Shown here piece by piece: positions 54,970-64,000 of a stretch of DNA of 64,000 bases. Each line of letters opens with the position of its first letter. Position 1 is the first letter of the stretch. The notes under the pieces were generated by a model. That model saw nothing but the letters and a program-made list of their open reading frames with translations. It was not told the DNA's origin and searched no databases. This DNA is from Blastobasis lacticolella (Eukaryota; Arthropoda; Insecta; Lepidoptera; Blastobasidae). The DNA lies in the NCBI GenBank assembly GCA_905147135.1, contig LR990060.1, positions 11,052,001-11,116,000 on the forward strand, in the 5' to 3' direction. The position numbers were made by a program, and so were the translations under genes.

Positions 54970-55238
54970 GTAATTATAGTGCAGCGACTGCCATCTGACC
55001 TCCGTGACCTTGTTAGCTCTGAACCCGACCAGATTAAATCATGGTTATACATTCAGCCGCCTAAATGTGCAGGTTTTATCACGATCTATTCGCTCGCCGT
55101 AGGAGCATCGGTTAACATTCAACTAATGTAAATACATAACTCAGAAAATAGTCATTTGTACATGGCCGCAGTGGGATTCGACCCCGGTTCCTCTAGCTTA
55201 CGAGTGGAATACCTTAGCAACTCGGCCACCGGCGCTCA
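54970..55238 (-). repeat. SINE S1 copy
   Basis: tRNA-like head at the right end, diverged. Confidence 0.7.
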
Positions 55239-55239
55239 C

Positions 55240-56140
55240 AGAGCCTCTTCAATTATAAAAAGAAAATCTTTAAAAATATTCTAAATATCGTTCGGAACTA
55301 CGCAGCACTAATCGTCCAACCAAACGTCAGACTCAACTCGCCCTCTTCCATTGATGCCTTAACAGGCCACTTCGAGGTAGCATTTCCTTCACAACGCTCA
55401 ATGTACGCCTCACACCGTGCACGCAGAGGCATTACAGACAGGAATGTAAAACGGCATTCATGCAAGCATTTATTGGAAACATCTATTAAGGTGTCAGTCT
55501 TCTTAATTGGTGATTAATTGTATCTACGTTTTTCAGTTACAATCACTTTGCTCGTCGATCGTTCGGACTACGAGTGCTAGGAATTTATTTATTGTAATGT
55601 TGAACGTTTCTTTTCTTACTAGCTTTTGTTACGTAGTAACACGTAACTATGTCCACGTGAAATTCATAACTTGTGAGTAATTGTCTTACATTTTTCAGTT
55701 AAAACCACATTACTTCTAGATTGTAGTATGTGTTTAGAGATTGTGACATTGAATGTTTTTCTTATTATAAGCGTTTACCATAACAGAGGTATAGCACTCC
55801 CGTGTTGCCGACACTGTTAAAACCCTTTTCACTGCTTTCATTAAGATCTCCATGTACTTATTCTCTAGGGAAAACCTCTCCAGGGAGCTCTGGGTAGCAG
55901 TGTGGTGACCAGCAGAGTAGAATAATTAGGAGAGGTAGGGCATAGCGGGGTATCCCGTTCGAATTGGAGCCGCCCGACTGGGGAAGTACCTCCACCTTAC
56001 AGAATACCGCAGCTAAACAATACTTTTTTAAATAGTATTGTGTTTCTGCCGGTGAGTAAGGTTTCCAGAGCTCCATGGGGTGGGAATTTGGGGAACCGTG
56101 GCTTTGGCAGTGGAGGGATATTTGCCTTTTTGCTGCCAGA
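55240..56140. other. Noncoding, mixed composition
   Basis: 55300-55500 is higher-complexity and could hide a short exon, but no splice pair or family is recognisable. 55860-56080 is repeat debris. Confidence 0.3.
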
Positions 56141-56149
56141 GTAACGTGT

Positions 56150-56250
56150 TATAGAGGTGGGCAACGCATTGGCGATAGTCTCGGTGTGGCTAATGTCTAT
56201 AGGCAGTGGTGACCACTTTCCATCAGGTGGCCCGCTTGCCTGTTTTCCTA
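56150..56250 (+). repeat. LINE 3' tail
   Basis: 'gtgggcaacgcattggcgat' and 'ctaatgtctataggcagtgg'. Confidence 0.6.
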
Positions 56251-56514
56251 ACGTAAGAAAAAAAAAAAGAATGTAGCTCCAATCCCATCCATAGGTTGGT
56301 ATCCATCCATTAGGTTCAACCATAATAGTATTTTAACAAAGTTGCTATCGTCGTTCTTGTCTATTCTTATTATTCCCTCTTTACTGCGGTTTACATCAAT
56401 GGACAGAGGTTCAGAAGCGGTTCGCTAGTGATTTTGTCACGTTGACGACTCAGTCCCAGAATGAAATTGTAAATTGTCGTGTAACGCATAATAAGCAGTA
56501 AATTTTTTTATTGC

Positions 56515-56700
56515 CTAGGGAGGCACATGAACAGACAGACCACCTGATGGAAAGCGGCTACCGTCGTCCAGGACCTCTGTAACCTACGGGGAGCGTACGC
56601 GGTGCCGGCCTTTGAGGTACCTGTGGACATGCTTTTTGAAGAATCCCATGTTATAGCGCAAAGGGGAAGTCATTCCACATCTTGCGCGTGCGCGCATTAA
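56515..56700 (-). repeat. LINE C-terminal end
   Basis: The minus strand shows a FFKKHVHRYLKGRHR-type terminus with frameshifts. Confidence 0.6.
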
Positions 56701-56718
56701 CATTTTGGTAAGTTTAGA

Positions 56719-56988
56719 TCACAGCCCGTAACAGTTCACTGCAGGACTTAGAGCCTCCCCACGAAAGTGGAAGATCACCTCCTAACGTCAATAATGACAT
56801 AATATCCACGCTTGGCAGGCGGGTTGGAGATGGCAGTGTTGTAAATATAACAATGGAAAACGCTGCTGCCAATTTTTCAGTCTACGGGGTCTCTAGATCT
56901 TATGCCTCGAAATCATTAGTCGCCTTGTAGGGCACCAAGGAGTGTGAGGGGTTGGTGCTATTCTACTCTGCCGGACACCACACGGCCA
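56719..56988 (-). repeat. S3 retroposon copy
   Basis: Full length, with a small internal insertion near 56782-56806. Confidence 0.75.
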
Positions 56989-58470
56989 CTTAAGTGTAGA
57001 CAGATGGATTAACATAATGTTTTAAACTATCGCAGTTATTATCACACATTTTAAAAGAACGTTCCGGGTTTCGTCATCAACCTTTACAATGCAGATGGAT
57101 CGATATGGTAAATTATCAATCAAAAGCGTAAGTACTTCATTATTTTCACGCTAACACACTTACACCTATGTAGGATTACATGCAAAAGCTCCATTCTTAA
57201 TAAATCACTTAACCAAAGTCCTTGGCGAACAACAATGCATGGCGTGCCAAAGCCGGCGCAGTAACAACACAAAATTCAACTCGAACACTTAGCTGTCATT
57301 AAAGGGAACGAAATAAATTGCCTTTGAATCTAGCAATAGGCGAACACCTTGGTGAATGCCTTGAAATTTTACGTCTTGTCTAGAAACTTAGCATGCGAAG
57401 TTAAAGCAATTAATATACAGCGATGCCATATGGAGATAAGGCAACTTTATGATGTTGAGAAATGGTAATAAAAGTGGGGGAAATTGTTATGCGATTCCAA
57501 TTAAATGTTGAGCTTGTTTTACTTGGATGCCTACGTGAGATTACGAAATGGTAGACCGTATTTTTATCACCATAGGTAATATTTTTGTTATGATTTGTGG
57601 GTTTGTTTTGGTTCTCTTTATTAGAATGATGGGCTATCACAACTACTCTATCTATTGTTGAAAACCGCATTAAAATCCGTTGCGTATTTTAAAAGATCTA
57701 AGCGTACATAGATACATAGGGACAGACGGCGGGAAGCGACTTTGTTTTATATCTACTATGTATGAATGTGTTATGTTAATGGGTAAACGCCCATACCCAT
57801 ACTTGTTTGATGGGGTCAATATAATAGGACCAGGATAAGTCCGTATTGTCTGACAGTAGTAAAAATTATAAAGTGTGGATATGGCAATAATCTGTCCTTG
57901 GTCCTTCTTGTAATCATTCAGTTATTTGGTCACATTAGCTTGAACTTGTACTTTAAGTTTGTGTAAATTATTAATCATGCTGAACATTATCTGCCGCACT
58001 TCCTTTTTAATTGTTTTGCCCATTATTTAATAATATTTTTCTTAAATCACGAAAATAAACAATCCTACAAAAATCAAATTGTTTGTGATGACTTTTATGA
58101 ATGGCGTTCTATGACGTTTAAAAACTTGCCATACAGAGTTTTTTAATAAGCTATTCGGTCTTAGCGTGGTCTTATTATACTATAAAACACGGTCTACGAG
58201 ATTATTTTTATACCGAATTTCGTTTCTACAAGGCATTAGCTACGCCCGATCGCGGATTACACCGCAACACGACACGGTGCGCCCCTTCGCGGTGTTTACC
58301 GCTTTTACCGCTTTATTTTCGGCAAATGAAACAGTTTAGTGAAGTTGAATAATTCATGCCATCGCGGTGGGAATCAATAATGTAGGTAGGTTAGCTTTTC
58401 CCCTTCTCCGTCGAGTCAATTTTCCCTATTTATTTTGAATTAAATCACTTTTTGTACCCTATTTATTTTT
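56989..58470. other. Noncoding, AT-rich; inverted Helitron-like fragment at 57660-57775
   Basis: 57660-57775 is an inverted match to 58720-58830. Otherwise nothing seen. Confidence 0.4.
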
Positions 58471-58473
58471 TTA

Positions 58474-58690
58474 TTATCTAAATCTGGCTTGCCCAGTAGT
58501 CGGCCTCATCAACGGCATTATCAGTCGATAGGAACAGTTCCTCCCTAGTGCAGGTAGCAGGACAAAGAGGACAAGAGAGCAGATGCTCCATGGTTTGGGA
58601 TGGAGCTCCACAGTCGCATCGCTGCTGTGTCTGGTCGATGAAGCCCCACTTAGCCAGAGAGACTTTGCAGCGGCCAACCTCCGTCCGTAA
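58474..58690 (-). repeat. LINE ORF2 zinc-knuckle fragment
   Basis: The minus strand, in the frame next to the longest open one, reads CDCGAPSQTMEHLLSCPLC, the CCHC knuckle found at the end of Jockey/R1-type LINE ORF2. Confidence 0.65.
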
Positions 58691-58715
58691 GCTTTTCCCC
58701 GGGACTTCGTAATAA

Positions 58716-58922
58716 TCTATCTATACATAGTATAAAACAAAGTCGTTTCCCGCTGTCTGTCCCCATGTATATATGCACGCTTAGATCTTATAAACTACGC
58801 AACGGATTTTAATGCGGTTTTCAAGAATATATAGTGATTAAAGAGGAAGATTTATAAGCAAGAAAAAAGTGTAGGTAGGGGTGAAGCAGGTGTACGCGAA
58901 CGAAGTTGCGCCGGGTCCACTA
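58716..58922 (+). repeat. Helitron-like or LINE-like dispersed repeat end
   Basis: 'cgcaacggattttaatgcgg' to 'gcgccgggtccactagt'. Partly repeated at 58930-59050 and 59395-59512, the two parts being split by an S3 copy and flanking sequence. Confidence 0.45.
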
Positions 58923-59053
58923 GTACATAGAATAAAACTATGTGCCTGCCCGAAGTCTGCCCTATGTGGATGCTTAGATCTTTTAAACAATGCAACGGTT
59001 TTTAATGTGGTTTTCACTATCATTTAGAGAATTTCTTCCGGAAGGTTTATATG

Positions 59054-59313
59054 TATCATCATCACAGCCCGTAACAGTCCACTGCTGGACTTAGGGCCTC
59101 TCCCACGAAAGGGGAGGTTATTGCCATAATCTCCACGCTTGGCAGGCGGGTTGGAGATCGCAGTGTTTAAAAATAACAATGGAAAATGCTGCTGCCCATT
59201 TTCCGGACTACGGGGACTCTTTATCTTTTGCCTCGAAAACATTAGTCGCCTTGTACGACACCCATGGGTGTAAGGGGTTGGTGCTATTCTACTTTGCCGG
59301 ACACCACACGGCT
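59054..59313 (-). repeat. S3 retroposon copy
   Basis: Full length, lies inside a 58716-type repeat. Confidence 0.75.
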
Positions 59314-59718
59314 GTTATATTTATTTATTTATTTAACATTTTATTGCACACAGTAAATTATATGTATAAATCTTGCATATTATGGTAGAGATAATGCGGT
59401 TTTCAAGAATAGATAAACTGATTCAAGAGGAAGGTTTATGCGCAAGAAAAAAAGGACAGCTAGGGGTAAAGTAGATTTACGCGAACGAAGTCGTGCCGGG
59501 TCATAAACTTACTAGGTATACTAAACTCTTTGATATAACTTCTACGCCATATATATGTTCTGTGCTGGCGGTAAAGACGAAGAAAGCTTAATGCAACACA
59601 AGGGGATTCTATAATAAGTGAAAGAGAGATGTGTGTGTCAGGATCGCAGTGAGACTGAATTTGTATAGAAAAGGCAGACATTGAAAGGCAAAACTTAATA
59701 AAAAAACATCTCAACTAA

Positions 59719-59824
59719 GGCGCTGTCCTCATTGGCAACGGTCGTGCGAACATCGTCGTACGACGGACTTCGCCCGACCTCAAAACCGCCCGTCGCACCA
59801 CCATTGCCAATTAGAACGGCGCCT
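59719..59824. mobile_element. Small MITE, about 24-bp inverted ends
   Basis: GGCGCTGTCCTCATTGGCAA and an imperfect inverse near 59803-59824. Confidence 0.55.
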
Positions 59825-60144
59825 AAAACTGGCAAAGTTTACCTACTTCCACCAAACAATCAGTGAAAGCAATCAAATCCGAAACTTGTAACCACTTTGA
59901 CCCATTTGATTACACCACAACCGTCACATATCTAAAATCTTCGAAAAACTTCAAAGCACTTTAATACTTATTTTCTGATACGCAGTAAGTAGTATGGTAT
60001 GAAGAGATTCGGCGCAATTTACTGTTGTCGTATCAACGTGGACCGCTCCGTATCAGAGTTGTTTGCGAAATGGTATTACTTTGAAACACGCAATCCTCTG
60101 TTGTTATATACAGGGCGATTTCTGGACACGTGATTAACCTGACA

Positions 60145-60513
60145 TTGTCATCATCTTGGCGTTTATGTCACGGTTGTGCCCTCGCACGCCAGGGTCCAGT
60201 GTCCGCCTTTACCATGATCCAGGATTTGCGAGATAATTACAGTGAAGCGACTGCTATCCGTGACCGACTGGTATCCGACCTCCATGACCTTGTCACCCGG
60301 GGAACCTGACTGCATTGGATCATGGTTATACATTCAGTCGCCTGAATGTGCTTGTGCAGGTTTCATCAAGGTGTTTTCCCTCACCGTAAGAACATCGGTT
60401 AGTGTTCAACTAATCTACATAACTCAGAAAAGATTCATTGGCCCATGGCGGCTCTAGGGTTCGAACCTGGACCTTCTCGCATACGAGTCGAACCCCTTAA
60501 CCACCGACGCTCC
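60145..60513 (-). repeat. SINE S1 copy
   Basis: Full length with tRNA-like head at the right end, diverged. Confidence 0.7.
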
Positions 60514-60537
60514 CTATCCTACCCTACCTGACTCCGC

Positions 60538-60799
60538 GCGTCCGAGGTGTCCGGAAGAGTAGAATAGCGCCAACCCCTTACACTCTGTGTGTCGTATAAA
60601 GAGACAAAAGTTTTCGATGCAAATATGTAGTCTCCGTAAACTGGGAAATGAACAGCAGCGTTTTCCGTTGTTATATTTATAACACTGCGATCTCCAACCC
60701 GCCTGCCAAGCGTGGAGATTATGGCAATGAACTCCCCTCCCGTGCGAGAAGGCCACAAGTCCTGCAGTGGACTGTTATGAGCTGTGATGATGATGATGA
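60538..60799 (+). repeat. S3 retroposon copy
   Basis: Full length, ends in GATGATGATGA. Confidence 0.75.
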
Positions 60800-62857
60800 A
60801 CGAAATGAAAAAGCTGGGTTTGATGTGCGGCGGGGGCTCTATGAGAACAAACCCTAGCTAGGGACAGATGATATCGACCAGTTATCTACTCAACATCCCG
60901 ATTCTTTTTTGGAGAATATTTTCGTGACTCGTACTTTTCAGAGCCCTAATTCCAAAGGCGGGTTTTTGTTCTAGCTTTTCTTTTTATTTCACAGACGAAA
61001 AAACAAAGTTTTTAGCTTTATGATAAAATCAATTTCCATTATGAAAGTGTCGTACGCATGCCGGCTCTTATAAAAAGAGAGTTATCGTAGCGTGACCATT
61101 ATCGTATCTAATCATAATCAAACGTACAAAAAGTGTAATTCTTGATGTACATACAGAGAAAAACGATTCCTTATTCACTTGTGTATGGATGTTCGATGGA
61201 GTTGTGTATGGATGACCTAGGGCTCTATTATTTAATCGCTTGCCTCGAGGCGAACGATTTTAAATTTTGATTTTCAGCATTAACAATTTAGTATTTGTTT
61301 AATTTGCAACGATTCAGAAATAGGGAAAGCGTCATGCATCAACATACAGAAAAACATACGATATCTCAAAGCAATTTACTTACGACTCTGCGGCAGAGCC
61401 GATCTATAGAGGCATATTGTAGCTGATACTAATCTTTACGTAGTATAAAATAAAGTCACTTTCGGATGCGGTAGACGTGGTCTGCCGTCCGACCAAGGCC
61501 GGTTTGCCCCCGCATTCGAAAACGACTTTATATTGTACCCCGTAACGATTAGTATCAACTGTCTAGCTGCTTTCTAGACCGGCCCTGTACCTAGACAGGC
61601 ATGCTCCATCATCGGCCGCATTGTTACTTACCACCAGGTGGGATGGCGGTCAATGCCCGACTTAAAAAATAAAAGTGTCTAAAGTACCGTCTTCAAGAAC
61701 CACCCTGTATACAGTTCACGTGTTCGAAACGGCTCGAAAATAGGCTGGACGGAATTCGGGTGGATTTCAGCGAAGCCAGGGCACAGGGCGTGGCCTTATT
61801 TGGCAAATAGCTTTTAATAAACGTTCCTCAGGTATGGAAAGTATGGTGCGGCTGTTATCGCTAATTTCTAATTTCCTATGAGGTTTTCATTAAGTTAGGG
61901 GTAATTTCCTATCAGATAAGGTTCCCAAACTGAGTCTCGATATAGTAAGGCCATCGCGCGGCGTCGTACAGGTCGCTTTACCCCGATTTGTATGGAAGTG
62001 GCTTGAATCTATACACACAAAGTTAAAAACGGCCCATATCTATTTTGTGCTATACATCTAATTAGGAAAACAGTTAAGGAAAGAAAACAAATGCAATAAA
62101 TAATGTAGTCTGGGTTAGTGTTTTAAGTCACACCAGTACAAAAAAATTTGAGCTTTTGGTGGGATTGGGTCTGAAAGGTTTATCGAGAAATTCGTAGTTC
62201 CATACATAATTTTTTTAAAGTTCTGTACATCGAGGTGATGAACATTCTGAATTAAGTAATTCGTACTTATATACTTTCTGAACACAGTACATCGCTATTT
62301 TGAACTTCGACATTTAGTATTACACTCTTAACTTCTCTACACAGAGTACCTCGGTCGTCACCAAGCTTACATGATACAAAATTTAAAATTTCTTTATTGA
62401 TTAGGACATTAAATATCTCTTTCAGTCGTCAAAAAGGACCCCTCCTTTAGGAAAGTAAGAAGGAAACACACAGTGACACGCTGACCGCCCTATGGCCACA
62501 GCAAACCCACCCCACGCCAACCACGACCGGACCGTACTCGACAATGCCAAGCCGAACCGGACCGCGTTCAAACGTTCGCGCGTTCATGGTATGCAAATGT
62601 CATAAACATTTTCTAATTCAGGTTGCAAGAGTTGACCCACACAAACATACTACCTACAACACACACGACACGGCTAGTAAAGAAATATTCTCTCAATTTC
62701 TTCTAACTTCACTTTCTTCCACGTAATTACACTACATATTAATTAGCAATTTACTCCAGCGTGTTGGTGCAATTTCCATATTTTCTTACGCGGACTTCCG
62801 CAGAATGCATGTTCGATAAGACGTGTGCAGTGTGAGTGAGTTTTCTGCGCTTCGAAT
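60800..62857. other. Noncoding repeat-rich DNA
   Basis: Contains the MITE at 61427-61557 and an inverted LINE fragment at about 61585-61660. No gene seen. Confidence 0.4.
61427..61557. mobile_element. Palindromic MITE
   Basis: 'gctgatactaatctttacg' at the left pairs with 'cgtaacgattagtatcaac' at the right. Inner 'aaataaagtc'/'gactttatat' also pair. Same family as 62858-63586. Confidence 0.65.
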
Positions 62858-63586
62858 ACTAGTACCAGACGCTCCGATTTGCCTGGATCCGACCAACCGT
62901 CAGTTGCAGTTGATACTAATCCTTCATCATCATCGTCATCATCATATCAGCCGAAAGACTATGGCCCACTGCTGGGCATAGGCCTCCCCCAGAGATCTCC
63001 ACAAGGGCCGGTCCTGTGCCTTCCGCATTCAGCTGGTATCTGCGATCTTTACCAGGTCGTCGGGCCACCTTGTGGGAGGCCTACTAGAGGTCTTCCGGTA
63101 TGGTACGGTACTAATCCTTACGATGTACAAAATAAAGTCGCTTTCGGGTACGGGGGACGTGATCGGACGTCAGACTCAGGTCGGCTCGCTCGCGCATCCG
63201 AATTAATCCAAAGAGATTTTAATATGTTTTCGGCCGTGTAGTGTCGGGCCGAGTAGAATAGCAACAACCCTTACACTCTTGGGTGTCGTACGACGCGACT
63301 AATGTCTTCGAGACAAAAAATCTAGAATGTCATAGAATCAGACGATAAAAATGGGCAGCAGCGTTTTCCATTGTCATATTTATTACACTGCGATCTCCTA
63401 CCCGCCTGCCAAGCGTGGAGACTATGGCAATAAGCTCCCCTTTCGTGGGAAAGGCCCTACGTCTTGCAGTGGACTGTTATGGGCTGTGCTGATGCTGCTG
63501 ACTTTATTTGGTAGACCATAAGGATTAGTATCGACTGCAACTGACGGTTGGTCGGCTCCAGCCAAATCGGAGCGTCTGTTACTAGT
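62858..63586. mobile_element. Foldback element with 67-bp inverted ends and nested retroposons
   Basis: 62858-62924 and 63520-63586 are inverted repeats over 67 bases with about four mismatches, both starting ACTAGTA. Inside lie a 38875-type repeat (62930-63075, minus) and an S3 copy (63231-63500, plus), so the element was hit at least twice. Confidence 0.75.
63231..63500 (+). repeat. S3 retroposon copy
   Basis: Full length, nested in the foldback element. Confidence 0.75.
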
Positions 63587-64000
63587 TGAACTCTTGCTTG
63601 AACAGAGCTCGTTACGTGATGGCTGATTTGTTTGTGTAGCCATCGCCTGGTGGCCCGTTTGTCTTTGGTTTATTTACACAGACAGGCAAAACTGGAACGC
63701 GTTGCTCATAGAATAAGGGCCATTGTCGTATCACGCAGTATGGAACGCGGAGCGATGCGAAAGTGCGAAAATGTGCTGATTTTGATACATTTTTGCTTGA
63801 AAAAACTATCCCTAAATAAAAGACAAATTTCAAGGTCTTTTGTTGAGCATAACAATGAAATGTAAAATGACATTGACAATAGTTTACAAAAACATTCCGA
63901 AAAGGGGTAACTTTGGGATTGCATTTTATCGAGTGGAGTTCATTCAATCTTGTAATTTATAACGATTTTACTAGATTAGATCCTTAATTAAAACATATAT
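63587..64000. other. Noncoding window end
   Basis: Nothing recognisable. Confidence 0.3.

Noticed and set aside
55300..55500. Possible upstream exon of the coiled-coil gene
   Set aside because: Short open frame on the minus strand, but no matching acceptor-donor pair in a compatible phase and no coiled-coil character.

Overview
The window looks like a lepidopteran (moth or butterfly) chromosome that carries DNA of parasitoid-wasp bracovirus origin. The case for Lepidoptera is inference. Two ordinary insect genes have small exons in long introns, and the introns are packed with repeats of lepidopteran style: tRNA-headed SINEs, short retroposons ending in GAT repeats, LINE 3' tails and foldback MITEs. 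The bracovirus signature is a cluster of single-exon protein tyrosine phosphatase (PTP) genes plus an IkB-like ankyrin gene (vankyrin) in AT-rich DNA. Bracoviruses are the symbiotic viruses that braconid wasps inject into caterpillars. I have no database result, so species and virus segment are unnamed.

Left part (1-19 kb) is a nested structure. The outer layer (1-2374 and probably 18564 to about 19.3 kb) holds a window-cut PTP and a decayed ankyrin pseudogene. Into it went a Ty3/Gypsy LTR retrotransposon on the minus strand (2375-18559). Its two 507-bp LTRs look identical and it is flanked by a 4-bp duplication, AAAG. Its pol gene is split between RNase H and integrase by 11,074 bp of bracovirus-like DNA (4150-15223), with TAAA repeated at both junctions. 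The insert holds a minus-strand PTP, a vankyrin, two short ORFs, a dead PTP, two tandem full-length PTPs and a PTP N-terminal remnant. Several have recognisable TATA boxes. The layering implies this order: older bracovirus DNA, then the retrotransposon, then a second bracovirus integration.

Middle (19-29 kb): LINE fragments, then a complete plus-strand host gene in five coding exons (22305-28689, 468 aa). It encodes an NYN/PIN-domain endoribonuclease of the N4BP1/ZC3H12 (Regnase) family. All four expected acidic catalytic residues are present, and the N-terminal half carries several SUMO-interacting-motif-like stretches.

Right part (29-64 kb): the 3' eight coding exons (34970-45078, minus strand, 566 aa recovered) of a charged coiled-coil protein that may be CSPP1-like. 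A full-length, apparently recent micropia/mdg3-type Gypsy element (46068-52541, identical 479-bp LTRs, GTAC duplication, intact 1461-aa polyprotein) lies upstream of them. The rest is dispersed repeats: three SINE/retroposon families in 6-9 copies each, LINE 3' ends, Helitron-like ends, MITEs and tandem repeats. I saw no genuine tRNA, rRNA or CRISPR locus.
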